Origin: Clostridiales bacterium 1_7_47FAA | Lineage (GTDB): Bacteria > Bacillota > Clostridia > Lachnospirales > Lachnospiraceae | Direction of reading: 5' to 3' | DNA: 64,000 nucleotides | NCBI GenBank assembly: GCA_000155435.1 | Contig: DS990262.1 | Coordinates: forward strand, 85,306-149,305 | In this document: piece after piece, positions 16,705-25,028 of the stretch | Layout: each line of letters starts with the position of its first letter | Numbering within the stretch: position 1 is the first letter of the stretch | Notes under the pieces: model-generated | What the model saw: only the letters and a program-made list of their open reading frames with translations | What the model was told of the DNA's origin: nothing | Databases searched by the model: none | Position numbers and translations under genes: made by a program

Positions 16705-17646
16705 ATGCTAATTAAACAGATTATCGAGACGTTTGATGTGCTGGACAGCAGCACGGTAACAGGGAAAGACGTGGAAAATTACCTGAGGGGGATTAAGGCA
16801 GATGCTGATATTGAAGTATATGAGCTGAAAGGACCTAAAGGAAGCACGGACATGGTTAAGGTGCGGATTCCCGGCACAAAGGGAAAGGCAAACGGCGGCA
16901 CTGCACCCACCATCGGCCTTCTGGGCCGTCTGGGCGGAATCGGGGCAAGGCCTGAGATGATTGGCTTTGTATCTGACGGGGACGGCGCGCTGGCAGCCAT
17001 TGCGGTTGCGGCCAAGCTTCTGGATATGCAGAATAAGGGCGATTATCTGGAGGGCGACGTGTTCATTTCCACACAGATCTGTCCTCATGCGCCTACGGCG
17101 CCCCATAAGCCGGTTCCGTTCATGGGTTCACCTGTGGAAATGTCCCAGGTTAACAGGGAAGAGGTGTCACCGGAGCTGGATGCAATACTGTCCGTGGATA
17201 CCACCAAGGGAAACAGGGTCATCAATACAAGAGGATTTGCCATTTCCCCGACCGTGAAAGAGGGATACATACTGCGCACCTCCGAGGATCTTCTGGAGCA
17301 GATGCAGATTACCACTGGCCGCCTTCCCTATGTGTTCCCGCTGGCTACACAGGATATCACGCCCTACGGCAATAACGTGCACCATCTGAACAGCGTGCTC
17401 CAGCCATGTACGGCTACGGATGCCCCGGTTGTGGGGGTTGCCATCACCACCGAGGTCATGGTTCCGGGATGCGCCACTGGCGCCAGCCATTTTGCCGACG
17501 TGGAGGAAGCGGCCAGGTTCATGCTGGAAGTTGCCAAGTACTTTGGCAAGGGCGACCTTAAGTTCTATGATGAAGAGGAGTATGAGCTTCTGAAGAAATT
17601 ATACGGGCCAATGAAGCATCTGCAGACACTGGGAAAGGCGGATTAA
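16705..17646 (+). CDS. DUF1177-family protein
   Basis: A 313-residue protein of family DUF1177. Recognisable stretches are MLIKQIIETFDVLDSSTVTG at the start, IGLLGRLGGIGARPEMIGFV (about 70-90), TQICPHAPTAPHKPVPFMGS (about 130-150), and a Cys-containing VPGCATGASHFADVEEAARF near 252-271. The aspartates and histidines around VSDGDGALAAIA and CPHAPTAPH suggest a metallohydrolase-like fold, but the chemistry is not established. GGAGG lies 9 bases before the ATG. It is the first gene of the operon with AroM, M29 peptidase and racemase genes, a neighbourhood known in Firmicutes and Proteobacteria. Confidence 0.85.
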   Translation: MLIKQIIETFDVLDSSTVTGKDVENYLRGIKADADIEVYELKGPKGSTDMVKVRIPGTKGKANGGTAPTIGLLGRLGGIGARPEMIGFVSDGDGALAAIAVAAKLLDMQNKGDYLEGDVFISTQICPHAPTAPHKPVPFMGSPVEMSQVNREEVSPELDAILSVDTTKGNRVINTRGFAISPTVKEGYILRTSEDLLEQMQITTGRLPYVFPLATQDITPYGNNVHHLNSVLQPCTATDAPVVGVAITTEVMVPGCATGASHFADVEEAARFMLEVAKYFGKGDLKFYDEEEYELLKKLYGPMKHLQTLGKAD

Positions 17647-17718
17647 GGGCAGCTGGTCCGCGAAACGCGTATACGGCAGATGCGGGCAGGAAAGCAGACG
17701 CCGGAAAGGGGACTTATA

Positions 17719-18393
17719 ATGAAGATAGGAGCAGTAACCATTGGACAGGCGCCCAGGACCGATGTGACATCGGATATCATGCATATTTTTGACGGCAGGG
17801 TGGAACTGTCCCAAAGAGGCGGTCTGGATGGGCTGACCGTGGAACAGATAGCTGAATTTAAACCGGACAAGGAGGATTATGTGCTGGTGTCACGGCTTAC
17901 AGACGGGACATCGGTGACATTTGCGGAGCGGTATATCCTCCCAAGGCTGCAGGAGTGCATCAATGAGCTGGAGGCAGAAGGCGCAAGGCTGATCATGTTT
18001 TTCTGTACAGGGGATTTCCCGGAAAGCCTTACATCCAATGTCCCTTTGGTTTATCCATGCCACATACTCAACAAGGTAGTGCCGCTGCTGACCAAGAAGT
18101 CAAGCATTGTCACGGTGACTCCTTCACCGCTGCAGGTGGGGCAGTGTGAGAAGAAATGGTCCAATTTTGTGGACCATGTAAAGGCTGTCCCGGTCTCCCC
18201 CTATGGACCGTGGGAAGACCTGGCCGCGGCAGCGGGGGCAATTAAGGATATGGATGCGGATTTGGTCGTACTGGACTGCATCGGATTTACCCAGGAAATG
18301 AAGGACATGTTCGCAAAGGAAACCGGCAAGCTGGTGGTCCTTCCAAGGACATTGCTGGCCAGGGTCATTTCCGAACTGACCGATGTGAAATAG
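17719..18393 (+). CDS. AroM-family protein
   Basis: A 224-residue AroM-like protein starting MKIGAVTIGQAPRTDVTSDI, which is diagnostic of the family. It has the Asp/Glu racemase-like layout with a Cys in MFFCTGDFPE near residue 101 and a second in VLDCIGFTQEM near 190, which could act as the acid/base pair. AroM in E. coli lies in the aroL region but has no proven role. The ATG at 17719 is preceded by GGAAAGGGGA. It lies between DUF1177 and the peptidase and is co-transcribed. Racemase or isomerase chemistry on an amino-acid derivative is plausible but inferred. Confidence 0.85.
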   Translation: MKIGAVTIGQAPRTDVTSDIMHIFDGRVELSQRGGLDGLTVEQIAEFKPDKEDYVLVSRLTDGTSVTFAERYILPRLQECINELEAEGARLIMFFCTGDFPESLTSNVPLVYPCHILNKVVPLLTKKSSIVTVTPSPLQVGQCEKKWSNFVDHVKAVPVSPYGPWEDLAAAAGAIKDMDADLVVLDCIGFTQEMKDMFAKETGKLVVLPRTLLARVISELTDVK

Positions 18394-18403
18394 GAGATGG
18401 AAG

Positions 18404-19345
18404 ATGGATTTAATAGAGATTGCCCAGAATATCCTGAGGGACTGCCTGGATGCAAAGCAGGGCGAGGAAGTATTGATTGTAACAGATGACAGCAGGGTGG
18501 ACATTGCCCAGGCCCTGTATGAAGGGGCCGGGAACCTTGGCTGTGAGGCCATGATGATGGTCATGAAGGAGCGGGAGCTGAATGGGCAGGAGCCGCCAAA
18601 GGCAGTGGCAGAAGCCATGAAGGCAGCGGACATTGTCATCTGTCCCACGGCCAAGTCCCTGACCCACACCAATGCCAGGATACGCGCGGCTGAGGCAGGC
18701 ACAAGGGTGGCTACCATGCCGGGAATCACAGAGAAGATGTTCAGCCAGGGAGCCATGACAGCGGATTACGGCGCGGTGGAACGGCTGACAGCCAGGATAA
18801 CAGGGATGCTGACGGCCTGCAGGACAGCCAGGATTGAGAAGGACGGCTGTGTCCTTACCCTGAACCTGGAGGGAAGGAAAGGGGTTCCAAGCCCGGGCGT
18901 TTACAGGAAGCCCGGACAGTGCGGCAACCTTCCTTCCGGCGAGGCATACATTGCCCCGTTGGAGGACGGGGCTGACGGGGAAATGATCATCGACGGTTCC
19001 ATGGTGGGAATCGGGAAGCTGGCCTCCCCCCTCCATGTGGTGGTGAAGAACGGAAAGCTTCAGGAAGTCACCGGGGATAAGAGTGAAAACCTGGACATAC
19101 TGCTGGCCAATGAGCGCAATGCCACCATCGGCGAACTGGGGATCGGCACCAATGAGGCCGCTGTGCTGAACGGTGTGATCCTGGAGGACGAGAAGGTTTA
19201 CGGCACCGTACACATTGCTTTTGGCACCAATACTTCATTTGGCGGCGTCAACAAGGCGGACTGCCATATGGACGGCATCATTCTGGAGCCGACCCTGTAT
19301 TTGGATGATGAGATGATTATTGATAAAGGAAGGTTTGTTGTCTGA
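18404..19345 (+). CDS. M29-like aminopeptidase
   Basis: A 313-residue protein of the thermophilic metallo-aminopeptidase (M29, aminopeptidase T) group. It shows the N-terminal MDLIEIAQNILRDCLDAKQG region, an internal ICPTAKSLTHTNARIRAAEA, and the C-terminal metal-site pattern IGELGIGTNEAAVLNGVILE DEKVYGTVHIAFGTNTSFGG, followed by HMDGIILEPTLYLDDE. It is shorter than classical M29 enzymes (about 400). It would release N-terminal residues from peptides brought in by the OPT transporter. It follows aroM after 10 bases, with a GGAGATGGAAG ribosome site. Confidence 0.82.
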   Translation: MDLIEIAQNILRDCLDAKQGEEVLIVTDDSRVDIAQALYEGAGNLGCEAMMMVMKERELNGQEPPKAVAEAMKAADIVICPTAKSLTHTNARIRAAEAGTRVATMPGITEKMFSQGAMTADYGAVERLTARITGMLTACRTARIEKDGCVLTLNLEGRKGVPSPGVYRKPGQCGNLPSGEAYIAPLEDGADGEMIIDGSMVGIGKLASPLHVVVKNGKLQEVTGDKSENLDILLANERNATIGELGIGTNEAAVLNGVILEDEKVYGTVHIAFGTNTSFGGVNKADCHMDGIILEPTLYLDDEMIIDKGRFVV

Positions 19346-19416
19346 TCATACCGGTTGGATACGGATATGGATCCGGCTGCTGATATGGGTTTCATGCCGC
19401 GTACGCTGGCGGCAGA

Positions 19417-20088
19417 ATGGAGATGGATATGGAGAAGGGAAAGGAATTCCGGGTTGGTGTCATCCGGGTGCTGACCTCGGAGGACCAGGAATTTGTGGAC
19501 ATGCACGGCAATATCATAGAACAGCATTATCCGGGAATCAAGTGCATATCAAAATGCATCCCGGACCAGCCTGAGGGAATCCACAGCCATGAGCTGGAGC
19601 GGATTGCAGTGCCTAAGATTGTGGAGACAGCCAGGTCCTTTGAGGATGTGGACATGATCATTGTCAGCTGCGCCGACGATCCGGGGGTGGAGGAAATCCG
19701 CAGGGCGCTTCCGGGAATGAAGGTGACAGGAGGCGGGGAGACAACGGTTTCCCTGGCCATGAGGTACGGGCAGAAGATTGCTGTCCTTGGGATTGTGGAC
19801 TATGCCCCCAAGGCGTATCTGCGGATGATCCCGGAAAAGATTGTTGCCCTGGGCAAGCCGGAAGGCGTGGACAGCACCCTGGATCTGATGACGCCTGAGG
19901 GACGGGAATCCTGCCTTAAGACGGCCCGTGAGCTGAAGGAAAAGGGCGCAGAGGTCATTGCGCTGGGATGCACCGGACTTACCACCATTGGAATTGCCAG
20001 GGAGATTGAGGACGAGGTGGGGATTCCTGTCATTGACCCGGTGCTGGCGGAAGGGTTATTTGCTTATTTTGAATCCGTCCGCAGATAG
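19417..20088 (+). CDS. Asp/Glu/hydantoin racemase-superfamily protein
   Basis: A roughly 220-residue cofactor-independent racemase of the Asp/Glu/hydantoin superfamily. Both catalytic cysteines are visible: IIVSCADDPG near residue 84 and IALGCTGLTT near 188, and MKVTGGGETTVSLAMRYGQK lies between. It would invert the alpha-carbon of a hydantoin or amino-acid derivative. Three in-frame ATGs (19417, 19423, 19429) precede the conserved start; GGAG at 19419 suits the third best, so the true start is uncertain by four residues. It is the last gene of the DUF1177 operon, with a strong terminator 33 bases on. Confidence 0.85.
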   Translation: MEMDMEKGKEFRVGVIRVLTSEDQEFVDMHGNIIEQHYPGIKCISKCIPDQPEGIHSHELERIAVPKIVETARSFEDVDMIIVSCADDPGVEEIRRALPGMKVTGGGETTVSLAMRYGQKIAVLGIVDYAPKAYLRMIPEKIVALGKPEGVDSTLDLMTPEGRESCLKTARELKEKGAEVIALGCTGLTTIGIAREIEDEVGIPVIDPVLAEGLFAYFESVRR

Positions 20089-20121
20089 GATATTGGCTGG
20101 GAACCTGATAAAGACAGTGTG

Positions 20122-20193
20122 AAAAAAGAAAGGACGTGTGCAGTCCCATGGCCGGGAATGGCCTGGTGGGGGCTGCATCGTCCTTTCTTTTTT
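20122..20193 (+). terminator. Terminator between convergent genes
   Basis: AAAAAAGAAAGGACG (20122-20136) pairs with CGTCCTTTCTTTTTT, with an inner GCAG / CTGC stem. The A-run and T-run on the two sides make it bidirectional, serving the racemase operon and the MATE gene ending at 20246. Confidence 0.85.
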
Positions 20194-20245
20194 ATGCTGC
20201 TGGTTATCCTGGTGATGACCGGCACATTTTAATTACAGGTAAATG

Positions 20246-21637
20246 TCATCCTTCCTTCTGCTGCAGCAGCTTCATCTGGGACAGCTCCCTGACCACGAAC
20301 AGGAGAGCCAGGGCAGCGGCCATCAGGTCAGCTACCGGTGCAGAGTACATGACGCCCTCAATGCCGAAAATCAGGGGCAGGATTATGATCAGGGGCAGAA
20401 GGAAGATGATCTGCCGGGTAAGGGAGATGAAGATACCCTTGGCCGCCTTACCGATGGAGGTAAAGAAATTGGCTGTAATGGGCTGAAGCCCGTTTAAAAA
20501 TGTGAAGAACAGGAAAATCCGGAAGTACTGCTCCGCAAAGTGGAAGTATTCCTCGCTTCCTGAACCGAAAATACCGATGATCTGGCGCGGTATCAGCTGG
20601 AAACATAAAAAGGAAAAAGTTGATATGACCGTGGCAATACACACCGCCTTCAGGTAAGCCTCGCGCACACGCCCATAGTTCCTGGCCCCGTAGTTATAGC
20701 TGACAATGGGCTGAAGTCCCTGGGAAAGGCCGATGACCAGGGAAAAGAATATCATGTTCACCTTGGTAATGATACCTGCACAGGCCAGGGGGATCTCGCT
20801 GCCATAATGGGACTGTGCCCCGTAATAGCGAAGGGTATTGTTCATTACGATCTGTATCACCATCATGGCCATCTGGTTAAAGAAGGGAGCCATGCCCAGT
20901 GCGGCAATGGCCTTTATATGGGACGGCAGGGGCCTGAGGGAGCCAAGGGACAGGTGCACGGTCTTAAAACGGGTCAGATACCCGATGACCATAAGGCCGG
21001 ATACAATCTGCCCGATGATGGTTGCCAGCGCGGCCCCAGCCATTCCCATATGGAAGCCGAATATGAACAGGGGGTCCAGAACCGTATTGATCACAGCGCC
21101 TGCAAGGGTGCATATCATGGAGTACCTGGGGCTTCCGTCCGCGCGCACCAGGTTGGAGCCTCCGGTGGCAAGGATCAGGAAGGGGAATCCAAGGCTTGTG
21201 ATACCCGTATAGGTAAGGGAGTAGTCAAGCACCTCCGGGGTGGCGCCGAAGAGGACCATCATGGGTTTTAAGAAAAGCCGTACCACCAGGCAGAGAATCA
21301 GGCCGATGGCAAACAGCATGAAGATGGAATTGCCCGCGTACCGCCGGGCCTCCTCCTTTTCACCGCGTCCCATGGCGAGGTTGAAGTTGGCGGAACCGCC
21401 GATTCCGCACATAAGGGAAACCGCGGTGCAGGTGATGGTCAGGGGAAATGCCACATTGGTGGCCGCATTGCCCAGCATGCCCACGCTTCTTCCGATAAAG
21501 AACTGGTCCACGATGTTGTACAGCGCGCTGACCAGCATGGCGATGATGCTGGGAATGGCGAAGCGGGCCAGAAGGGTGTTGATGGGCACGGAACCCAGGG
21601 GATTATTGTTTGTTTTTTCTGTTGGTGCAGATGTCAT
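20246..21637 (-). CDS. MATE-family efflux transporter
   Basis: A 463-residue, 12-helix MATE exporter, which uses Na+ or H+ to expel cationic drugs or metabolites. It begins PLGSVPINTLLARFAIPSII after a short hydrophilic N-terminus and has FFIGRSVGMLGNAATNVAFP and the second-half repeat LSQGLQPIVSYNYGARNYGR, both typical of the DinF/NorM-like clostridial group. It is a single-gene unit, with an inverted repeat 80 bases upstream. The substrate is unknown. It is a different subgroup from the MATE at 38435. Confidence 0.92.
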   Translation of the reverse strand: MTSAPTEKTNNNPLGSVPINTLLARFAIPSIIAMLVSALYNIVDQFFIGRSVGMLGNAATNVAFPLTITCTAVSLMCGIGGSANFNLAMGRGEKEEARRYAGNSIFMLFAIGLILCLVVRLFLKPMMVLFGATPEVLDYSLTYTGITSLGFPFLILATGGSNLVRADGSPRYSMICTLAGAVINTVLDPLFIFGFHMGMAGAALATIIGQIVSGLMVIGYLTRFKTVHLSLGSLRPLPSHIKAIAALGMAPFFNQMAMMVIQIVMNNTLRYYGAQSHYGSEIPLACAGIITKVNMIFFSLVIGLSQGLQPIVSYNYGARNYGRVREAYLKAVCIATVISTFSFLCFQLIPRQIIGIFGSGSEEYFHFAEQYFRIFLFFTFLNGLQPITANFFTSIGKAAKGIFISLTRQIIFLLPLIIILPLIFGIEGVMYSAPVADLMAAALALLFVVRELSQMKLLQQKEG

Positions 21638-21716
21638 TCTTGTTACCTCATCTTTCGTCGGGGATATTGGCAGGAAAATGGAGCAGCATCATGCCGGTAT
21701 CCCCATAGGAATAAAA

Positions 21717-21749
21717 GACCCCCTGTCAGAAAGCAGGTGACAGGGAGTC
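21717..21749 (-). promoter_or_regulatory. Inverted repeat upstream of MATE gene
   Basis: CCCTGTCA (21721-21728) and TGACAGGG (21738-21745) form an 8-bp stem, extended outward by GAC / GTC. It lies between two minus-strand genes; on the minus strand it is followed by TCTTTTATT. It could be an operator or a weak terminator for the upstream transporter. Confidence 0.4.
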
Positions 21750-21842
21750 ACATGTATAATAAGGAGTATACTACTTTTTTTGAGATAGAGTCAAGATGTT
21801 ATGGAAGGAAAAGATACGGATTGGAGGAGGCTCCAAAACTCC

Positions 21843-23192
21843 TCATCCAATCCCGCCAAATACAATACCAAGAATGAATACAAGTACGGTTAATCCGCAG
21901 AACACATATCTGGCCATGAAGGAAAACCATTTCCCCGGCTCCTTTTTCCGCCCTTTTTTCACCTCATCCCGGACATGATCCCATCCGCATACCCAGAAAA
22001 ACATGATGCCGGCCAGACCCGCGCCAAGGGGACAGATATAGATGGACACAAAATCCATCCATCCAGCCACCATGCCCTGGATGCAGATCCCTATGACGAA
22101 CGCAGTTGCTGTCATGACTGTTACGGCGGTCCTCCGGCTCATGCCAAACTGCTGTTCCATGGTTGCGATGGGCGCTTCAAACAGGTTAATCAGGGATGAA
22201 ATCCCTGCAAAAAGCACAGCCACGAAAAATACGGTAATCAGGATATTGCTTCCTGGCATGGACTGGAACAGGTTGGGCAGGAAGATGAATATCAGACCGG
22301 GACCGCCCTGGTCCAGCTGGGAACCTGCGGTTGCCATGGCCGGGATGATGACAAAGGCAGCCAGGAGCGCCGCCAGGGTATCAAATAATGCCACTTTCCA
22401 GGCAGCTCCCATAACATCCTCGGTATCCTCCAGATAAGAACCGTATATCAGCGTGCCGTTGCCTGCAAGGGAAAGGGAAAAGAAAGCCTGTCCAAGGGCA
22501 AACACCCAGGTCATGGGGTCCAAAAGCCCTTTCATGTCAATCCGGAAGATATACCGGTACCCTTCCGCTGCATGGGGCTGGAAGGTCATGTACACGGCCA
22601 GCCCGAAAAACATGAAGAAGAACAGCGGCATGATGATTTTATTAATCCGTTCAATTCCATTAGAGATGCCCAGGACCATGATGATGAACGTTATGGCAAG
22701 CCCTGCTGTCTGCCACATATTATTGCTGAAGGCAGAGGCCATTGTCCCGAATGCAAGACTGAAGCCATCTACGCTGCCGGGCGCCAGGGTGGCCCCGGTA
22801 AATGCGCCGGCGCAGTATCTGAGTATCCAGCCCACAATCACAGAATAGCCGATGGCCAGCGCCAGGGAGCCGATGACAGGGATGTAACCAATGGCTTCCC
22901 CTAACCGCCTGTTATTCCAGCGTCTGGCCGTTGCATCCCCAAACGCTCCTATAGGCCCGGAACGGGCCGCCCTTCCAAAGGACATTTCCCCGATTACCCC
23001 TGATAGTCCGATGATGATGACAAAAAAGAAATAGGGGAGAAGGAACGTCCCGCCTCCATATCTGGAAACCCTGGTGGGAAACATCCATATATTGCCCATG
23101 CCCACGGCCGAGCCGATACAGGCCAGGATGAAGCCCCATCTGGATTTCCAGGAATCCCGTCCCGGGTCTGAGTTTCTTTGTATGCTGTTCAC
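21843..23192 (-). CDS. Sodium-dependent neurotransmitter-symporter (SNF/NSS) family transporter
   Basis: A 449-residue, 12-helix NSS transporter (LeuT fold) that takes up amino acids or related amines with Na+. The N-terminal signature WGFILACIGSAVGMGNIWMF is intact, with the unwound helix-1 substrate site, and FFSLSLAGNGTLIYGSYLED marks helix 6. It starts MNSIQRNSDPGRDSWKSRWG with GGGAGG upstream. It lies upstream of the nitrilase-hydantoinase cassette but on the opposite strand, so it may share the divergent control region at 23193-23474. Confidence 0.92.
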   Translation of the reverse strand: MNSIQRNSDPGRDSWKSRWGFILACIGSAVGMGNIWMFPTRVSRYGGGTFLLPYFFFVIIIGLSGVIGEMSFGRAARSGPIGAFGDATARRWNNRRLGEAIGYIPVIGSLALAIGYSVIVGWILRYCAGAFTGATLAPGSVDGFSLAFGTMASAFSNNMWQTAGLAITFIIMVLGISNGIERINKIIMPLFFFMFFGLAVYMTFQPHAAEGYRYIFRIDMKGLLDPMTWVFALGQAFFSLSLAGNGTLIYGSYLEDTEDVMGAAWKVALFDTLAALLAAFVIIPAMATAGSQLDQGGPGLIFIFLPNLFQSMPGSNILITVFFVAVLFAGISSLINLFEAPIATMEQQFGMSRRTAVTVMTATAFVIGICIQGMVAGWMDFVSIYICPLGAGLAGIMFFWVCGWDHVRDEVKKGRKKEPGKWFSFMARYVFCGLTVLVFILGIVFGGIG

Positions 23193-23384
23193 CTGTTACC
23201 TCCCTTAAATATAGTCGGATATTTATTGTAGAACAAAATAGATGCCTTGTCCATGTTATAATAACCCATTTTCATGTAAATGTACGTTGGATGCATGGAA
23301 GAGAAAAAAGACATGGGCTTTAGACTATGAATTTTGGTAATTATAACGATAAAATAATTGAATTGTTATATTCATTTATCTATA

Positions 23385-23413
23385 TTGACAATACTATTCT
23401 ATATAGCTATAAT
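23385..23413 (+). promoter_or_regulatory. Consensus promoter of the nitrilase-hydantoinase-TRAP operon
   Basis: TTGACA (23385-23390), a 17-base AT-rich spacer and TATAAT (23408-23413) make a perfect sigma-A promoter, 61 bases before the start codon. The remainder of 23193-23474 is AT-rich without other clear elements. Confidence 0.8.
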
Positions 23414-23474
23414 TTTAATTAAATAATAACTAAACCATAGAAAAAAGTTATTAATTGTAAAAAAGGAGGGGGAT

Positions 23475-25028
23475 ATGAAACTAACAATCATACAACTTCT
23501 GGCAGATGATATCAACCGTTTTCGTAACACATCTGACAGGATTCAGCAGAAAATCAGGGAGGCATGCCAGAGCGGCACGGATTTGATCCTCTTGCCGGAA
23601 TGTGCATATCCGGCTTACATGATAGGCATGGAGGAAGAGCCGGAGTCCCTGAGGAATATACCCGGGTTTTTAACAAGGATGTCGGAACTTGCAGCAAAAA
23701 ACCGGGTGTACCTTGCGGTTGGGACGGCCATGTCTGAAGGCGGTTCCCTTTATAACGGGGTTGCCGTATTTAACAGAAGCGGGGAAATGATTGCAAAAGC
23801 TTATAAATCCAACCTCTGGCATTTTGATGGAAAGTGGTTTTCCCAAGGGGAACCAGGCTGTGTATTTGAGACGGAGTTTGGGAAAATCGGAGTCATGGTC
23901 TGCGCGGACGGACGCATCCCGGAGATTGCCCGGATATTGAGGTTAAAAGGCGCCGGGCTGATTCTTGACGCGGTGAACCTGGTTGCATCTGCCAGTACCC
24001 CGGACCAGCTCACAAACCAGCAGTACCAGTTCATGCTGCAGGCCAGGGCAAAGGAAAACGGTGTATACATAGCGGTCTGTGATAAAGCAGGAATCGAAAG
24101 CAGCACCGTCACCTGCCTGGGCCGCAGCATGATTGTCACCCCAGACGGTGATATCGCGGCTGAGTGTTCACCGGATAAGGAAGAAATGCTGACGTATGAA
24201 CTGGAGCTGGAGGAAGTGCCGCCCCTTAGAGGACGCAGGCCGGAGCTTTACCCTATATTGGCGGAACCGGTCCGCACACTGCCGGTCACGGCTGTGATTG
24301 AGCGTCCTTACAGGCTTTCGGACCTGGAGTGTTTTACGGCCGTCATCCGGTTTGACTGTACGGATGAAGCCGATTACGCGGAGAGGGCCGTGGATGGGAT
24401 CAGGCGCGCCGCCATCCTGGATTCCAGACTGGCGGTATTGCCGGAACTGAAGGAAGGTATGAGGTTTAACGCCGGGTTGCTGAAGTATCTTTGCAGCCAC
24501 ATGCCGGATGATATCTGTGCCGTAACAGCGTATGGCACGGATGAAGGGGGGCGGACGGCAGTGGTGTTCGGCGCGGATGGCATCAAGGGGGAGCTTCCTG
24601 CTTCCCATGTAAATGGAAGTGAGGATGTGGATGAAATCCGTGTGCTGGAATTATTCCCGGGCTGCTGTGTGGCCGCCGTATTCGGGGAGGAAATGGAAAT
24701 CCCGGAGATTGCCCGCGTTGCCATGTTAAAAGGAGCAGATATACTGATTTGGTTTGACAGGAAGAACACTGCGGATACCATGAAGATGATGCAGACAAGG
24801 GCAGCTGAGAATAAGGTCTTTGTCCTGCGGACCACCCCGGCTGGAAGCATGGACGTAAGCCTTGGTGTGAACCCGGACGGAGGTAAGCTGTTTACCACCT
24901 TCTGCACCGTGGAACAGACTGCTTCCGGCATGCTCCATACGTCCCTCAGTAAATCCAAGGAAGTGGTACCCGGCACCAATATTGTTTATGGAAGAAATCC
25001 AAACTATTATAAGGAGTTAACAATATGA
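23475..25028 (+). CDS. Double-domain carbon-nitrogen hydrolase (nitrilase superfamily)
   Basis: A 517-residue protein with two nitrilase-like domains in tandem. Domain 1 (1-260) has the full Glu-Lys-Cys triad: Glu42 in LLPECAYPAY, Lys111 in AYKSNLWHFDGKW, Cys143 in MVCADGRIPEIAR. Domain 2 (about 270-510) keeps the fold (AVLPELKEGM, VFGEEMEIPEIARVAMLKGA) but Gly-Glu-Glu replaces the Cys loop, so it is probably catalytically dead and structural. Such enzymes hydrolyse amides or N-carbamoyl amino acids. Its stop overlaps the start of the hydantoinase-like gene by ATGA, so the pair likely opens a cyclic amide and then removes the carbamoyl or amide group. Confidence 0.85.
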   Translation: MKLTIIQLLADDINRFRNTSDRIQQKIREACQSGTDLILLPECAYPAYMIGMEEEPESLRNIPGFLTRMSELAAKNRVYLAVGTAMSEGGSLYNGVAVFNRSGEMIAKAYKSNLWHFDGKWFSQGEPGCVFETEFGKIGVMVCADGRIPEIARILRLKGAGLILDAVNLVASASTPDQLTNQQYQFMLQARAKENGVYIAVCDKAGIESSTVTCLGRSMIVTPDGDIAAECSPDKEEMLTYELELEEVPPLRGRRPELYPILAEPVRTLPVTAVIERPYRLSDLECFTAVIRFDCTDEADYAERAVDGIRRAAILDSRLAVLPELKEGMRFNAGLLKYLCSHMPDDICAVTAYGTDEGGRTAVVFGADGIKGELPASHVNGSEDVDEIRVLELFPGCCVAAVFGEEMEIPEIARVAMLKGADILIWFDRKNTADTMKMMQTRAAENKVFVLRTTPAGSMDVSLGVNPDGGKLFTTFCTVEQTASGMLHTSLSKSKEVVPGTNIVYGRNPNYYKELTI

